From Thiobacillus denitrificans ATCC 25259 (GTDB lineage Bacteria > Pseudomonadota > Gammaproteobacteria > Burkholderiales > Thiobacillaceae): a stretch of 64,000 nucleotides of DNA. Location of the stretch: the NCBI RefSeq assembly GCF_000012745.1, contig NC_007404.1, forward strand, positions 868,001 to 932,000, written 5' to 3'. Of this stretch, positions 49,136 to 58,903 are shown piece after piece (within the stretch, counting starts at the first letter, position 1; every line of letters begins with the position of its first letter). The translations under genes and the position numbers were made by a program. Under the pieces are notes generated by a model, which made no database searches, had not been told where the DNA came from, and was given only the letters and a program-made list of their open reading frames with translations.

Positions 49136-51249
49136 GTCGTGATGCGTCGATAGATGTCGGTGACCTTGAGCGGCAATTGTCGCACGTCGTCGAGAAGGAC
49201 GTAGCGCGCGGCGCCGTACATGTGCGGAAGGTAATCGCGCGCCTCGCGGTCGAGCGTGATGCAGAAGGGGTGGATGCCGGTCCGGCTCGCCTCGAGCAGC
49301 GCCATGCGCGTGTCCTCGACACCGTACTCGCCGCGGTAGACGTCGAAGTAATCGTCCGGACGGCCGTCCGAAAGCGTCACGAGCACCCGGGTCCGAGCGT
49401 CGACCTGGTTGAGCAGTTTGCTGAGGTGACGCAGCGCGAAGCCCATGCGCGTGTATTCCTGCGGGCGTATCCCAGAGATGCGCGCCTTCACCTCGTCGTC
49501 ATAGGGCTCGTCGAAGGTCTTGATCCGGAAGAGTTCGCAGCGTTTGCGCGTGGTGCCCGAGAAACCGTAGATCGCGTAGCGGTCGCCGAGCAGTTCGAGG
49601 GCTTCGCACAGCAGGATCAGCGCCTCGCGTTCGGCCTCGTTGATCCAGCCTTTGGTCGAGCCGCTCATGTCGACCAGGAACGCGACGGCGATGTTGCGTT
49701 CGGCGCGGTGCAGCCGGACGAACAGCCGGTCGCTCATTTCGCGTCCGTCCTTCGCGTCGGCGAGGGCCTCGACCAGCGCGTCGAGGTCGATCTCGTCGCC
49801 CTGCGTCTGTCGCCGGTCGAGCCGGTTCTCGTCGCGCAGGGCTTCGAATTTCCGGCGCAGCTGCTTGACCGCGCCTTGATGCTTGACCAGCGTCTGGCGG
49901 TAGAAATCGTCCTGGATCGGCGGCACGGTCTTTTCCCGCATCACGCACCAGTTCTTGCGGTAATGCTGACGGCCGTGATCCCATTCCGGATACAGTTCCG
50001 CGCCTTTCTCGTGATAGGTGCCGTGCCACACCGCGTCGGGGTCCTCGGGCCGGTCGAAGACCAGGTTGGGATCGTATTCGCCCTCGCCGGCCGGCGTGAG
50101 GTATTCGGGTGGGATCTCGCCGAAATCGAGGTAGACCGAGGTGAGCAGTTGGCGGACGTCGTCGGGCGGCGCGAGCGGAACGCCGTCGAGCGTGATGTCG
50201 AAGTCGAGCTGGCCGCCTTCGTCGCGCGGCTCGACCTCGGCCGCTGGCGGATGCGTATCTTGGGAAGCGGCCGACGCGCGGTTTTCGGCCTGCTCCTCGA
50301 GGAGTTCGGCGAGCCGCACGCGCAGCCGCGCCTTTTCCTTGTCCAGGCGTGCCGCGCGGGCCGCGGCGACGGCGTCGGGGCGCAGGTCGAGCTGACCAGT
50401 CCAGCGCGGAGACTCAGGTTCGGCGTAAGCCGCAGCGAGAAGCGCGAGGCTGTCGTCGATGCTCGCATCGTCCCGCGTGAGCCGCGCCGCGAAGGCCTGC
50501 CACGCGGGAGTCAGAGGCTCGGCGACGCGCGCCAGACGCTGCATCTCGCGGTGGAGTCCCGGCAGGTCGCGCGCGATGCGGGCGCTCAAGCGAAGCGTCT
50601 CGAGCGCGTTGAGCCGGCTCAACGCGCGCTCGGGGTCGGCATAGCCCGCCGCGATCTGCGCATGGTCGACGCGCAAGGTGCCGAAGCGGGTCTGCGCCCA
50701 GGCGAGCGCGACCATGACCTTGGCGAGCTGAAAGTTGTCGTCGCGGTCGGAAAATTCGGCGACGAGCGGCGGCAGCACGATCCGTTCGCCGTCGGTCCAT
50801 GCCTTGTCGCCTTCCTCGATGCGCAACCGGCGTCCCGACAGGCCGCAGACGAAATTGCCGAGGACCGGCGCAAAATCCTCGAACAGTGCGCCGGCGGCGT
50901 CGTGTTTGTGCTGCGCCGGGTCGAAGCTGTCGACCTGCTCCATGACCCGGAGCGCGGTCTGCAGGCCGGTGCGGTCGAAGACGTCGCAGGTGTGCACGGC
51001 CCATGCCTCGAGCAGGCGCCGTTCCATGCGCGGCAACAGGGCCGGCGCGCGGCGTCCGAATTGCCAGGCGAGCGTGATGTGCGTCGACGCGATCCGCCGG
51101 ATCCAGCCGAGGATGAAGTCCTGGTCGTCGCGCGCAAGCGCCGCGAGTTCGCCGGCCAGCTCCTCGACCTTGAAGTAGGTGAACTCGGTTTCCAGCCAGG
51201 TATGGAGGCTGGCTTCCATGTCGGCGGCGGAAAGCGGCGGCCGCGCCAT
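49132..51249 (-). CDS. cbbO: CbbO-type VWA protein (RubisCO activase adaptor)
   Basis: A 705-residue protein of the CbbO/NorD family. The MIDAS motif DMSGS is at 527-531 in a C-terminal VWA domain, with LSDGRPDD further on. A long helical N-terminal part and a central acidic, Pro-rich linker precede it. CbbO binds RubisCO and recruits the hexameric CbbQ ATPase to remove inhibitory sugar phosphates. The ATG at 51249 overlaps the cbbQ stop (TGATG). NorD is the alternative identity, but a separate norD lies at the left edge. No RubisCO gene is in the window, so its form is unknown. Confidence 0.85.
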   Translation of the reverse strand: MARPPLSAADMEASLHTWLETEFTYFKVEELAGELAALARDDQDFILGWIRRIASTHITLAWQFGRRAPALLPRMERRLLEAWAVHTCDVFDRTGLQTALRVMEQVDSFDPAQHKHDAAGALFEDFAPVLGNFVCGLSGRRLRIEEGDKAWTDGERIVLPPLVAEFSDRDDNFQLAKVMVALAWAQTRFGTLRVDHAQIAAGYADPERALSRLNALETLRLSARIARDLPGLHREMQRLARVAEPLTPAWQAFAARLTRDDASIDDSLALLAAAYAEPESPRWTGQLDLRPDAVAAARAARLDKEKARLRVRLAELLEEQAENRASAASQDTHPPAAEVEPRDEGGQLDFDITLDGVPLAPPDDVRQLLTSVYLDFGEIPPEYLTPAGEGEYDPNLVFDRPEDPDAVWHGTYHEKGAELYPEWDHGRQHYRKNWCVMREKTVPPIQDDFYRQTLVKHQGAVKQLRRKFEALRDENRLDRRQTQGDEIDLDALVEALADAKDGREMSDRLFVRLHRAERNIAVAFLVDMSGSTKGWINEAEREALILLCEALELLGDRYAIYGFSGTTRKRCELFRIKTFDEPYDDEVKARISGIRPQEYTRMGFALRHLSKLLNQVDARTRVLVTLSDGRPDDYFDVYRGEYGVEDTRMALLEASRTGIHPFCITLDREARDYLPHMYGAARYVLLDDVRQLPLKVTDIYRRITT

Positions 51250-52061
51250 CAGAAGACGGACGAGGAGAGTTCCTGAATCGCCTTGAGCATGTCCGCGTCG
51301 TCCGTCACCGCTTGTGCGACGGCCGATTTGCACGCCGTAACCGGGCTGATCCCGTCGCTGATCAGTTTCCCGGCGTGCACGAGCAGGCGCGTCGACGCGC
51401 CTTCCTCGAGCCCGCTGCCTTTGAGGTTGCGCGTCATCTGCGCAAACCGCACGAGCTTGTCGGCGACGGCGTCGGACACGCCGGACTCGGTGGCGACGAT
51501 ACGCTGCTCCAATGCGGCGGAGGGATAGTCGAATTCGAGCGCGACGAAACGCTGCCGCGTCGACTGCTTGAGGTCCTTCAACACGCTCTGGTAGCCCGGG
51601 TTGTAGGAAATCGCCAGGCAGAATTCTGCGGGCGCCTCGAGCATCTGGCCGAGCTTCTCCATCGCCAGGGTGCGGCGGTCGTCGGCGAGCGGATGGATCA
51701 CGACCATCGTGTCCTTACGCGCCTCGACGATTTCGTCGAGATAGCAGATGCCGCCGCAACGCACGGCGCGCGTCAGCGGCCCGTCGACCCAGACCGTTTC
51801 GCCGCCCTTGACCAGATAACGCCCGACGAGGTCCGACGCGGTGAGATCGTCATGGCAGGAAACGGTGATCAGCGGCCGCTGCAGGCGCCACGCCATGTGT
51901 TCCATGAAACGGGTCTTGCCGCAGCCGGTCGGGCCTTTCAGCAGTACGGGAATCCGCTGTCGATAGGCGGCCTCGAAGAGCGCGATTTCCTCGCCGACAG
52001 GCTCGTAATAGGGCTCCTTCTCGATCAGGCGCTCGGTCGGGTCGAGAGTGCGCGCATTCAT
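51249..52061 (-). CDS. cbbQ: CbbQ, MoxR-type AAA+ ATPase
   Basis: A 270-residue AAA+ ATPase of the CbbQ/NorQ group. Walker A is GPTGCGKT (43-50) and Walker B is CYLDE (106-110). The C-terminal domain is short, as in CbbQ. The opening [23 protein letters not shown] is the family signature. It forms a RubisCO activase with CbbO. NorQ is nearly identical in pattern, so the assignment rests on CbbO beside it and on the likely autotrophic host. Confidence 0.88.
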   Translation of the reverse strand: MNARTLDPTERLIEKEPYYEPVGEEIALFEAAYRQRIPVLLKGPTGCGKTRFMEHMAWRLQRPLITVSCHDDLTASDLVGRYLVKGGETVWVDGPLTRAVRCGGICYLDEIVEARKDTMVVIHPLADDRRTLAMEKLGQMLEAPAEFCLAISYNPGYQSVLKDLKQSTRQRFVALEFDYPSAALEQRIVATESGVSDAVADKLVRFAQMTRNLKGSGLEEGASTRLLVHAGKLISDGISPVTACKSAVAQAVTDDADMLKAIQELSSSVF

Positions 52062-52065
52062 GGAC

Positions 52066-52506
52066 TCAGAAACAGCCAGCCTGCTGCTTTTTGCGTTGGA
52101 GATCCTTGATTTCGCGCCCCCATTTGTCCGCCTCGTCGAGGGTGTAGCCCTTGCGTCGCGCCTGGTCCATCGTGTCCGTCACGCGGCCGAGTTTCTCAGT
52201 GATCGCGTCGCAGCGTCGTGCGTCGCTCGTCGCGACCCGGCGCATGCGGATGCCTGCCGCCGCCGGCTGGCCGGTCTCACGATCGAGCGTCGGTGTGGCC
52301 GTGACGACGGGCGCCGCCTTGGCCCCGGCGGGCGGCTCGGGTGGCGGGTCGATCGGCAGTGCCTCGACGTGCCGGGCGCCGCGGCATGGGAGATTCGAAT
52401 AGGTCACCTCGCCCGCCGCGCCGACGCACTTGTTGAGGCTCTCGGCGCCGGCTACAGGCGGCAGCAGCAGAGCGGCGAGGACGGCAGAGGCGAGCAGGCG
52501 GCGCAT
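52066..52506 (-). CDS. DUF4124-domain exported protein
   Basis: A 146-residue periplasmic protein. Residues 1-21 form a signal peptide. A short DUF4124 unit follows ([18 protein letters not shown], 24-41), then a Pro-rich linker and a charged helical C-terminus ending near a final Cys. Function unknown. It lies 4 bp before cbbQ on the same strand (stop 52066, cbbQ start 52061), which places it in the same transcript, and directly after the Cys-cluster gene. Confidence 0.82.
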   Translation of the reverse strand: MRRLLASAVLAALLLPPVAGAESLNKCVGAAGEVTYSNLPCRGARHVEALPIDPPPEPPAGAKAAPVVTATPTLDRETGQPAAAGIRMRRVATSDARRCDAITEKLGRVTDTMDQARRKGYTLDEADKWGREIKDLQRKKQQAGCF

Positions 52507-52510
52507 GGTC

Positions 52511-53422
52511 TCAGTGATCGGCTGAATATTTGTCGTCCTCCAGCGCCATCTTCTGCTGGAATGCGGCTTCCTTCTCCTGCTCGGCCAGAGCCCGGCGACG
52601 GGCGAGACGCTTCTCGTAGGCGTCCGGCCGCTCCTCGACGAATTTTTCGCCGAACAGCGCGTGGCGCAGGAAGTTCAGGCCGAAATCGAGCAGGGCTTCG
52701 TCGTCGGCGATGAGCGTCGCCATGATTTCGACCGGAATGTCGTAGGTGTCGTTGAAACTCGGGCTCATGACGAAGGCACGGAAGCGGTCGACGTCGTAGC
52801 TCGCCATGAAGAACAACTGGTTGGAAACCGGAGTCGGCTTGCCGATGGCAGGGCCGGCCGATTTGCGCTTGACCACCAGCTGGCGCCATGCATGCCCTTT
52901 CCGGTCGTACTCGTCAACGCCCTGTTCGTGGCGGTATTCCTCGATGGTCTGGATCTTATCCTCGAAGTGGCCAAGGCAGTGGGGTTCCCTCACCAGCGCG
53001 TAGGCGCTGCGGTCGACGTACTCGTCCGAACGGCGCATGGTCAACAGCGCCACCGGGTAATAGCGGCAGGCGGTGGGGCGGTCTTCGTAGACGCCGCAGC
53101 CTTCCGGCGTCATGAACTGGCAGGCAGTACCGCCTTCGACCGGGTTCAGTTTGATGCCGGGCATGCCGTCCTTGTCCATCTCGAACGGCACCGAGTACTG
53201 CTTGAGGAATTCGCCGGACGACATGTCCAGGCGCTTTTTCAGACGCAGGACGTCGTAGGGGGTCAAAGGAATGTCGATGTTGCTGCAGCAGGCATTCCAG
53301 CACTTGACGTCGCGATGGCAGCGGAACTGCAGCTTGGCGTCTTCGGCCAGCATGGTGGGTTTGACCGGGCTGCCCGCGAACGGGGAGTCTTCGATCAGGT
53401 CTTTGAATTCGGCTTCATTCAT
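52511..53422 (-). CDS. YkgJ-family cysteine-cluster protein
   Basis: A 303-residue protein with the zinc/iron-chelating YkgJ domain: C35, C41, C45, C46 in FRCHRDVKCWNACCSNID, then C101, C109 and C119 in the CQFMTPEGCGVYEDRPTACRYYP region. The C-terminal half is longer than in minimal family members and ends in a charged coiled stretch. The role is unknown; the Cys set suggests metal binding or transfer. It lies between aprA and the cbbQO unit and starts after the aprA terminator, so it probably has its own promoter. Confidence 0.85.
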   Translation of the reverse strand: MNEAEFKDLIEDSPFAGSPVKPTMLAEDAKLQFRCHRDVKCWNACCSNIDIPLTPYDVLRLKKRLDMSSGEFLKQYSVPFEMDKDGMPGIKLNPVEGGTACQFMTPEGCGVYEDRPTACRYYPVALLTMRRSDEYVDRSAYALVREPHCLGHFEDKIQTIEEYRHEQGVDEYDRKGHAWRQLVVKRKSAGPAIGKPTPVSNQLFFMASYDVDRFRAFVMSPSFNDTYDIPVEIMATLIADDEALLDFGLNFLRHALFGEKFVEERPDAYEKRLARRRALAEQEKEAAFQQKMALEDDKYSADH

Positions 53423-53549
53423 GGTTCAACCTCATGGGGCACGGCCCCTCACTTCAAAAATCAAATAACACACAGTCGGGAGTGCGTAGGGTACGCGCTT
53501 TCGGCTGGATGCTGAACAACCTTGCTCGCATTGCAGCTATTGAAGCCGG

Positions 53550-53579
53550 AAAAAAACCGGGCGCCATGGAGGCGCCCGG
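53550..53579 (-). terminator. Terminator of the sat-apr transcript
   Basis: CCGGGCGCC-TCCAT-GGCGCCCGG (read on the minus strand) is a 9-bp perfect stem followed by seven T. It lies about 20 bases past the aprA stop. Confidence 0.9.
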
Positions 53580-53601
53580 AGTTCACTGCAATACTAAGCG
53601 A

Positions 53602-55623
53602 TTAGTGGGCAGCGGGCTTGAACAGCTTGGACTTGTCGACCAGATCCACGTGGGCACGCTTGAAGCAGTTCCACTGCTTGGAGTTCTTGTCGTAGACCGA
53701 GTTCACGAAGCAGTGCCAGTTTTCCTCATCGACGAAGTTCTTGTCCATGCGGTAGTAGAAGCCGGGGTAACGGCTTTCTTCGCGGAACTGGATGTGCTTC
53801 ATGTGGGCTTCGGCCGTCAGGATGCGGTGGTAGTTTTCCCACGCGCGCAGCAGCTCGTGCAGGTCCTTCGCACGCATCTTCTCGGCGTCTTCCTTCAGCA
53901 TGCCGAGCTTGTCTTCGGCCACGGCCAGCATGTTGGCGTTGGTCTTGTAGTAGGTCGCGACGCCGGCAACATACTCGTCCATGATTTTCTGCAGACGGAA
54001 CTGCAGCATCTTGGGGGTGATGTAGTTGGGGTTGACGTCGATCGCCGTGGTGTAGTCCTTGTGCTCGAGGAAGGTGCGCACCGGCTTGTAGATCTCTTCC
54101 ACCAGTTGCTCGACGGGGGTGTCGAGTTCCGGCTTCCAGTCCTTGTTGTCGATGCAGTACTTGACCATGGACTTGGCGCACATGCGACCTTCGGCGTGCG
54201 AGCCGGAGGAGAACTTGTGGCCGGATGCGCCCACGCCGTCGCCGGCGGTGAACAGACCCTTGACCGTGGTCATCGAGCGATAGCCCCAGTTCCAGCCCTT
54301 GGGCAAGTGAGCCGGGATCTTGGCCGCATCGGCGTGGGCTTCGTCGGTGGGAGCGCCGACGTCCTCGGGGCCCGACACCCAGATGCCGCAGCAGCCGGAG
54401 TGGGAACCCAGCAGGTAGGGCTCGGTCGGCATCAATTCGGAGTTCTTCTTCTCCGGCTCGATGTTCTCGCCCACCCAGATGCCGCACTGGCCGACGCACA
54501 TGTCGAGGAAGTCTTCCCAGGCTTCGGCCTCGAGGTGCTTCACTTCGCGCGGGGTCAGGGTTTCACGCAGCTTCGCCAACGCGGTCACGGTGTCCATGTA
54601 GATGGGGCCGCGGCCTTCCTGCATTTCCTTCAGCATCAGGTGGTTGCGCAGACAGGAGGCCGGCACCGCAGCCTGGCCGTAGGGGGGGTAGTCGTTCAGC
54701 AGTTCCTTGTTCTTCTGCATGTAGACTTCGCCGTAGGCGTTGACGGCCTGGGCCTTGAACAGCAGGAACCAGGCGCCGACCGGGCCGTAACCGTCCTTGA
54801 AGCGGGCGGGAACGAAACGGTTTTCCATCATCGTCAGCTCGGCGCCGGCTTCGGCAGCCATGGCGTAGGTCGAGCCGGCGTTCCACACCGGGTACCAGGC
54901 ACGGCCGGTACCTTCGCCGACGGAGCGCGGGCGGAAGATGTTCACGCAGCCACCGGCAGCCAGCAGGATGGCCTTGGCCTTGTAGACGACGACCTTGTGG
55001 TCGCGGGTCGAGAAACCGACGGCACCGGCGATGCGGCTCGGGTCGTTCTTGTCGTTGACCAGCTTGACGATGAAGATGCGCTCTTCGATGCGATCCATGC
55101 CGAGCGCTTTTTTGGTGGCTTCTGCAACGATCCATTTGTAGGACTCGCCGTTGATCATGATCTGCCATTTGCCGGAACGTACGGGCTTGCCGCCGTCCTT
55201 CAGCGCGGGCAGGCCCTGGGCGCCGTCGTGGCGCTCGCCGTTTTCGTCGGTTTTCCAGATCGGCAGGCCCCATTCTTCGAACAGGTGCACCGAATCGTCG
55301 ACGTTGCGGCCCAGGTCGTAGGCCAGGTCGTCGCGGGTGATGCCCATCAGGTCGTTGGAGACCATGCGGGCATAGTCGGCGGGATCCTGCTCGGAACCGA
55401 TGTAGGTGTTGATCGCGGACAGGCCCTGCGCCACGGCGCCGGAACGGTCCATCGCGGCCTTGTCGACCAGCTTGATCTTGAGGTCCATGCCCAGCTCCGC
55501 CTTGGCGGCGTCGGCCCAGCGCATGATTTCGTAACCGGCGCCGCAGCATGCCATGCCACCACCGATCAGAAGGACGTCGACGTCCTCTTGGACAACTTCG
55601 GGATTACCAAATTCTCCAGCCAT
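53602..55623 (-). CDS. aprA: Adenylylsulfate (APS) reductase alpha subunit
   Basis: The FAD-containing subunit of dissimilatory APS reductase, running here in the oxidative direction (sulfite plus AMP to APS) if the host oxidises sulfur. The 673-residue protein has the FAD-binding VDVLLIGGGMACCGAGYEI (15-33), the GRNVDDSVHLFEEWGLPIW region, and FTAGDGVGASGHKFSSGSHAEGR. It follows aprB by 18 bp, with GAGAGG before the ATG. No electron-acceptor genes (aprM or qmoABC) are adjacent. Confidence 0.97.
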   Translation of the reverse strand: MAGEFGNPEVVQEDVDVLLIGGGMACCGAGYEIMRWADAAKAELGMDLKIKLVDKAAMDRSGAVAQGLSAINTYIGSEQDPADYARMVSNDLMGITRDDLAYDLGRNVDDSVHLFEEWGLPIWKTDENGERHDGAQGLPALKDGGKPVRSGKWQIMINGESYKWIVAEATKKALGMDRIEERIFIVKLVNDKNDPSRIAGAVGFSTRDHKVVVYKAKAILLAAGGCVNIFRPRSVGEGTGRAWYPVWNAGSTYAMAAEAGAELTMMENRFVPARFKDGYGPVGAWFLLFKAQAVNAYGEVYMQKNKELLNDYPPYGQAAVPASCLRNHLMLKEMQEGRGPIYMDTVTALAKLRETLTPREVKHLEAEAWEDFLDMCVGQCGIWVGENIEPEKKNSELMPTEPYLLGSHSGCCGIWVSGPEDVGAPTDEAHADAAKIPAHLPKGWNWGYRSMTTVKGLFTAGDGVGASGHKFSSGSHAEGRMCAKSMVKYCIDNKDWKPELDTPVEQLVEEIYKPVRTFLEHKDYTTAIDVNPNYITPKMLQFRLQKIMDEYVAGVATYYKTNANMLAVAEDKLGMLKEDAEKMRAKDLHELLRAWENYHRILTAEAHMKHIQFREESRYPGFYYRMDKNFVDEENWHCFVNSVYDKNSKQWNCFKRAHVDLVDKSKLFKPAAH

Positions 55624-55641
55624 TTCGTTTACCTCTCTAAA

Positions 55642-56127
55642 TTACTTGCGAATCAGTTCAGCGGGATTGCCCGGACGGTAGCCCTTGGTGATGCCGCCGT
55701 CGGCCGAGCCGGTGAAGAAGCCGGTTGCCGTGAGGTCGGCGAGCTTGGCCGTGGGCTTGCCGCCGAAGGGATCGATCGAGCCTTCGGGCGTCGTGCGGAT
55801 CGGGAACTTGAAGCGCTTGAGCGTGCCGTTGCGGAACTTGATGGTCCACATGATCGAGTCGGAGCCGCGCAGGGGCTGCACCATGCCACCCAGAGGCACG
55901 ACGTCGGCGTAGTGACGGGCTTCGATCGCTTGCTGCGGGCAGATCTTGACGCAGGAATAGCACTCCCAGCACTGCTCGGGCTCCTGGTTGAAGGCGCGCA
56001 TGGCGTGGCCAGTTTCCGAACCGTCCTTGTCCAGCTTCATCAGATCGTGCGGGCAGATGTACATGCAAGCGGTCTTGTCCTGACCTTTGCAGCCGTCGCA
56101 CTTGTCGGTACGAACGTAGGTTGGCAT
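55642..56127 (-). CDS. aprB: APS reductase beta subunit (two 4Fe-4S clusters)
   Basis: A 161-residue electron-transfer subunit. The first cluster uses C10, C13, C21 and the C63 region, and the second C25, C53, C56, C59 in the usual crossed ferredoxin way; all eight Cys are present. The C-terminal tail, which wraps around AprA in known structures, is complete (ending NPAELIRK). TAGGAGACTGTA precedes the ATG. A 170-bp gap with a CCTGTCC/GGACAGG hairpin separates it from sat. Confidence 0.97.
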   Translation of the reverse strand: MPTYVRTDKCDGCKGQDKTACMYICPHDLMKLDKDGSETGHAMRAFNQEPEQCWECYSCVKICPQQAIEARHYADVVPLGGMVQPLRGSDSIMWTIKFRNGTLKRFKFPIRTTPEGSIDPFGGKPTAKLADLTATGFFTGSADGGITKGYRPGNPAELIRK

Positions 56128-56297
56128 TACAGTCTCCTAAAGTTAGCTAACAATCCGCGTACGTCGCGGTCCATTTAGAACTGAACCCGTCCTTGGCCGG
56201 GGCGTGTCGCGAATCCGCTTCCGGTAGGCTCGTGTCCTAAAACTCTCCCTGTCCCCGATCCCGGACAGGCAACGGGTGGCCGCAGCCGCCCGAAAAT

Positions 56298-57506
56298 TCA
56301 CGCCGCCGAATGTCCCTTCAATTCGACCTTGACGTTCTGCTCTGCAGAGAGCCCCGCGTAGTATTTCTGCAAGACCTTCGCGACTTCGGGGCGGCTGAAT
56401 TCGACCGGCAGATCCTGCCCTTCGGAGAGCATCGCGCGGACCTTGGTGCCGGACAGCAGGATGCGGTCGTCCTTGGTGTGCGGGCAGGTGCGCTGGCTGG
56501 CCATGCCGCCGCACTTCTTGCACCAGAAGGTCCAGTCGATGTTCATGTTCACGGTCTCGAGCGAACCCTTGGGGATCTCGTCGAAGATCTTCTGCGCGTC
56601 GAAGGGGCCGTAGTAATCGCCGACACCGGCGTGGTCGCGGCCAACGATCAGGTGCGAGCAGCCGTAATTCTGGCGGAACAGGGCGTGCAGCAGGGCCTCG
56701 CGCGGACCGGCGTAGCGCATGTCGAGCGGGTAGCCGGCCTGGATCACGGTGTTGGGGGCGAAGTAGTTGTCGATCAGGGTCGCGATCGCTTCCGAGCGCA
56801 CCTCGGCCGGGATGTCGCCGGGCTTGAGCGCGCCGAGCAGCGAGTGGACCAGCACGCCATCCATCGTCTCGATCGCGATCTTCGCCAGATATTCATGGCT
56901 GCGGTGCATCGGGTTGCGGGTCTGGAAGGCGGCGACGCGGCTCCATCCCATCTGTTCGAACTTGGCGCGGGTCTCCGCGGGGGTCATGAACTGCTCGCCG
57001 TACTCTTCCTTGAAGTTGCCCGTCGACAGCACCTTGACCGGGCCGGCCAGGTTGTATTTGCCCTGCGCCATGACCATCTTGACGCCGGGGTGCTCCATGT
57101 CGGTCGTCTTGTACACCTGCATGCACTCGTGGGCCTTGTCGATGGTGTACTTGTCGGTCACCTTCATCGTGCCCATGATTTCGCCGGTCTCGGCGTCGAC
57201 CAGGGCGAGCTCGTCGCCGTCCTTGATCGACTCGTCGTCGGTCGAAAGCGTGATCGGAATGGGCCAGAACAGGCCGTTGGTCATCTTGTAGCCGTCGCAT
57301 ACGCCCTGCCAGTCGGACTTGGTCATGAAGCCATCGAGCGGGGTGAAGCCGCCGATGCCCATCATGATCAGGTCGCCGGTTTCGCGGGAGCTCATCTTGA
57401 GTTGGGGCAGCGAGGCCGCGCGCGCCTTTTCGGCGGAGAGTGCGTCGCCCGTCAGCAGCAGGGGTTTGAGTTCACCGCCACCGTGGGGGCGTACGAGTTT
57501 GGACAT
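56298..57506 (-). CDS. sat: ATP sulfurylase (dissimilatory, homo-oligomeric type)
   Basis: It makes ATP and sulfate from APS and pyrophosphate in sulfur oxidisers, giving substrate-level ATP. The 402-residue protein has [10 protein letters not shown] (195-204) with the HxxH phosphate-binding site, and [18 protein letters not shown] Cys-rich [17 protein letters not shown] region is a zinc site found in bacterial dissimilatory Sat. It is first in the sat-aprB-aprA set, the complete APS branch of sulfite oxidation. Confidence 0.97.
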   Translation of the reverse strand: MSKLVRPHGGGELKPLLLTGDALSAEKARAASLPQLKMSSRETGDLIMMGIGGFTPLDGFMTKSDWQGVCDGYKMTNGLFWPIPITLSTDDESIKDGDELALVDAETGEIMGTMKVTDKYTIDKAHECMQVYKTTDMEHPGVKMVMAQGKYNLAGPVKVLSTGNFKEEYGEQFMTPAETRAKFEQMGWSRVAAFQTRNPMHRSHEYLAKIAIETMDGVLVHSLLGALKPGDIPAEVRSEAIATLIDNYFAPNTVIQAGYPLDMRYAGPREALLHALFRQNYGCSHLIVGRDHAGVGDYYGPFDAQKIFDEIPKGSLETVNMNIDWTFWCKKCGGMASQRTCPHTKDDRILLSGTKVRAMLSEGQDLPVEFSRPEVAKVLQKYYAGLSAEQNVKVELKGHSAA

Positions 57507-57631
57507 GGTGCGGGTCTCCTCAGACTGGATGGGGGTATTTCAGAGTTGGGGCAGAATAGCACCGGCCAGAACGCGTGAATAATGCTTTATTTTTATTTGA
57601 GGATAAGCGGGTTTGATTTAGTCGAGGCGAT

Positions 57632-57660
57632 AAAAAAGCCCGGATAGTCCGGGCTTTTTT
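57632..57660. terminator. Bidirectional terminator between the 137-aa gene and sat
   Basis: GCCCGGA-TAG-TCCGGGC (57638-57654) is flanked by six A on one side and six T on the other, so it works on either strand. It ends the upstream 137-aa gene before the sat transcript begins, so the two are separate units. Confidence 0.93.
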
Positions 57661-57676
57661 ATTCTGAAACAATGGC

Positions 57677-58090
57677 TTATGCGTCGAAGAACGCGGGCAT
57701 GTCCGTCGGCTCGGTCTTGATGACGTCGACCCAGGCGGGCCTGTTCGCGGCGCCCGCAGCGGCCAGTTTTTTCGTGTCCTCGTACAGCGTTTTCCAGCGG
57801 TTGTAGAGGCAATCGCTTACCTTGCGCATCCCCGAATCGAAGTAGGAATTGTGCAGGTCGCCGACGGTGCGGGTGAAGGATTCCATCTGCTCGAGCAGGT
57901 TATGCGGGTAGCCCTGGCGGTTCGGATCCGCGTATTTGACCATCTCGCGCTTGACGGCGCGGACGAAGACTTTCTGACCTTCGGTCAGGTCGGCTTCGGT
58001 ACGCGGCGCGCCGCCGTAGTTCATCAACTCGCGGACGAAGCCGTTGAGGCGTTCACCGAAATCGAAATTGGCGTAGTCGACGTTTTGCAT
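57677..58090 (-). CDS. Unknown 137-aa protein upstream of sat-aprBA
   Basis: I do not recognise this protein. It is soluble and mostly helical in look, rich in Tyr, Asn and Lys, with one Cys and no membrane segment. GGAGGAG sits before the ATG and a strong terminator follows, so it is a single-gene transcript and should be well translated. Its position beside the sulfur genes hints at a link, but the separate terminator argues against a shared operon. Confidence 0.82.
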   Translation of the reverse strand: MQNVDYANFDFGERLNGFVRELMNYGGAPRTEADLTEGQKVFVRAVKREMVKYADPNRQGYPHNLLEQMESFTRTVGDLHNSYFDSGMRKVSDCLYNRWKTLYEDTKKLAAAGAANRPAWVDVIKTEPTDMPAFFDA

Positions 58091-58192
58091 AACTCCTCCG
58101 TTTCAGATGGTGCTCAGACTGGATGTGCTTCCGATGCCTATCCTACGCCGCGCCGTGCCGCTGTCCAGCGTCTCCTCGAGCCGGCCGCACGG

Positions 58193-58903
58193 TCAGCGGC
58201 TAAGCCCTTGAATCCAGCGGGAATAAATTTTGTCGGCGAGCCTGTGAAGCGGCGCGATGCGTTCGACCGTCTCGGCTGCGATGGTTTCGGGGGCCTGCAC
58301 GGCCGGGCTTTCGCGCGCCCCGGCGATTTCGTCCGCCCCGTGTTCGCACCAGGTGGCGATGAGTTCAGGCGTCATCTCGATGTGGCACTGCATGCCGAGG
58401 TGGATGCCGTTCAGCACGTAAGCCTGGTTCGCGCACCACGCGCTTTCGAGGATGCGCGTCGCACCCGCCGGCAGCGCGAAGGTTTCGCCGTGCCAGTGGA
58501 AGACCTGTAGCGGCTCGGCGTCGTCCCCGAGCCAGGGGCCCGCGGCGGGGTCGGTGACCCGTACCTCGCCCCAGCCGATTTCCTTGACCGGATTTGCGCC
58601 GACGCCCGCGCCAAGTGCCTTGGCCATCAGTTGGCCGCCCAGGCAATGGCCGATCACGGGTATGTCCGCTGCCACTGCCTGCCGGATCAACGCGAGCAAA
58701 GGCGATATCCAGGGCAGATCGTCGTTCACGCTCATTGGTCCGCCCATCAAGCAGACGCCGGAAACGCCGTTAAGTGCGGAGGGCACGGGTTCGCCGGCGT
58801 CGATACGGACCAGGTGCCAGGGAATGTCGTGGCGGTCGAGAAAGCTCGCGAAGTAGCCGGGCCCCTCGATCGGGGAGTGCTGAAAAATCAGAACAGGATG
58901 CAT
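58193..58903 (-). CDS. Class I glutamine amidotransferase-like protein
   Basis: A 236-residue stand-alone GATase1 domain. The nucleophile Cys87 lies in GHCLGGQ, preceded by the oxyanion-strand motif GVCLMGGPMSVND (49-61); a catalytic His is in MQCHIE, and FHWHGETF is the other family block. It resembles GMP-synthase-like amidotransferases (YfeJ group) with no known partner. Its ATG overlaps that of the divergent aspartic-protease-like gene. Confidence 0.88.
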   Translation of the reverse strand: MHPVLIFQHSPIEGPGYFASFLDRHDIPWHLVRIDAGEPVPSALNGVSGVCLMGGPMSVNDDLPWISPLLALIRQAVAADIPVIGHCLGGQLMAKALGAGVGANPVKEIGWGEVRVTDPAAGPWLGDDAEPLQVFHWHGETFALPAGATRILESAWCANQAYVLNGIHLGMQCHIEMTPELIATWCEHGADEIAGARESPAVQAPETIAAETVERIAPLHRLADKIYSRWIQGLSR

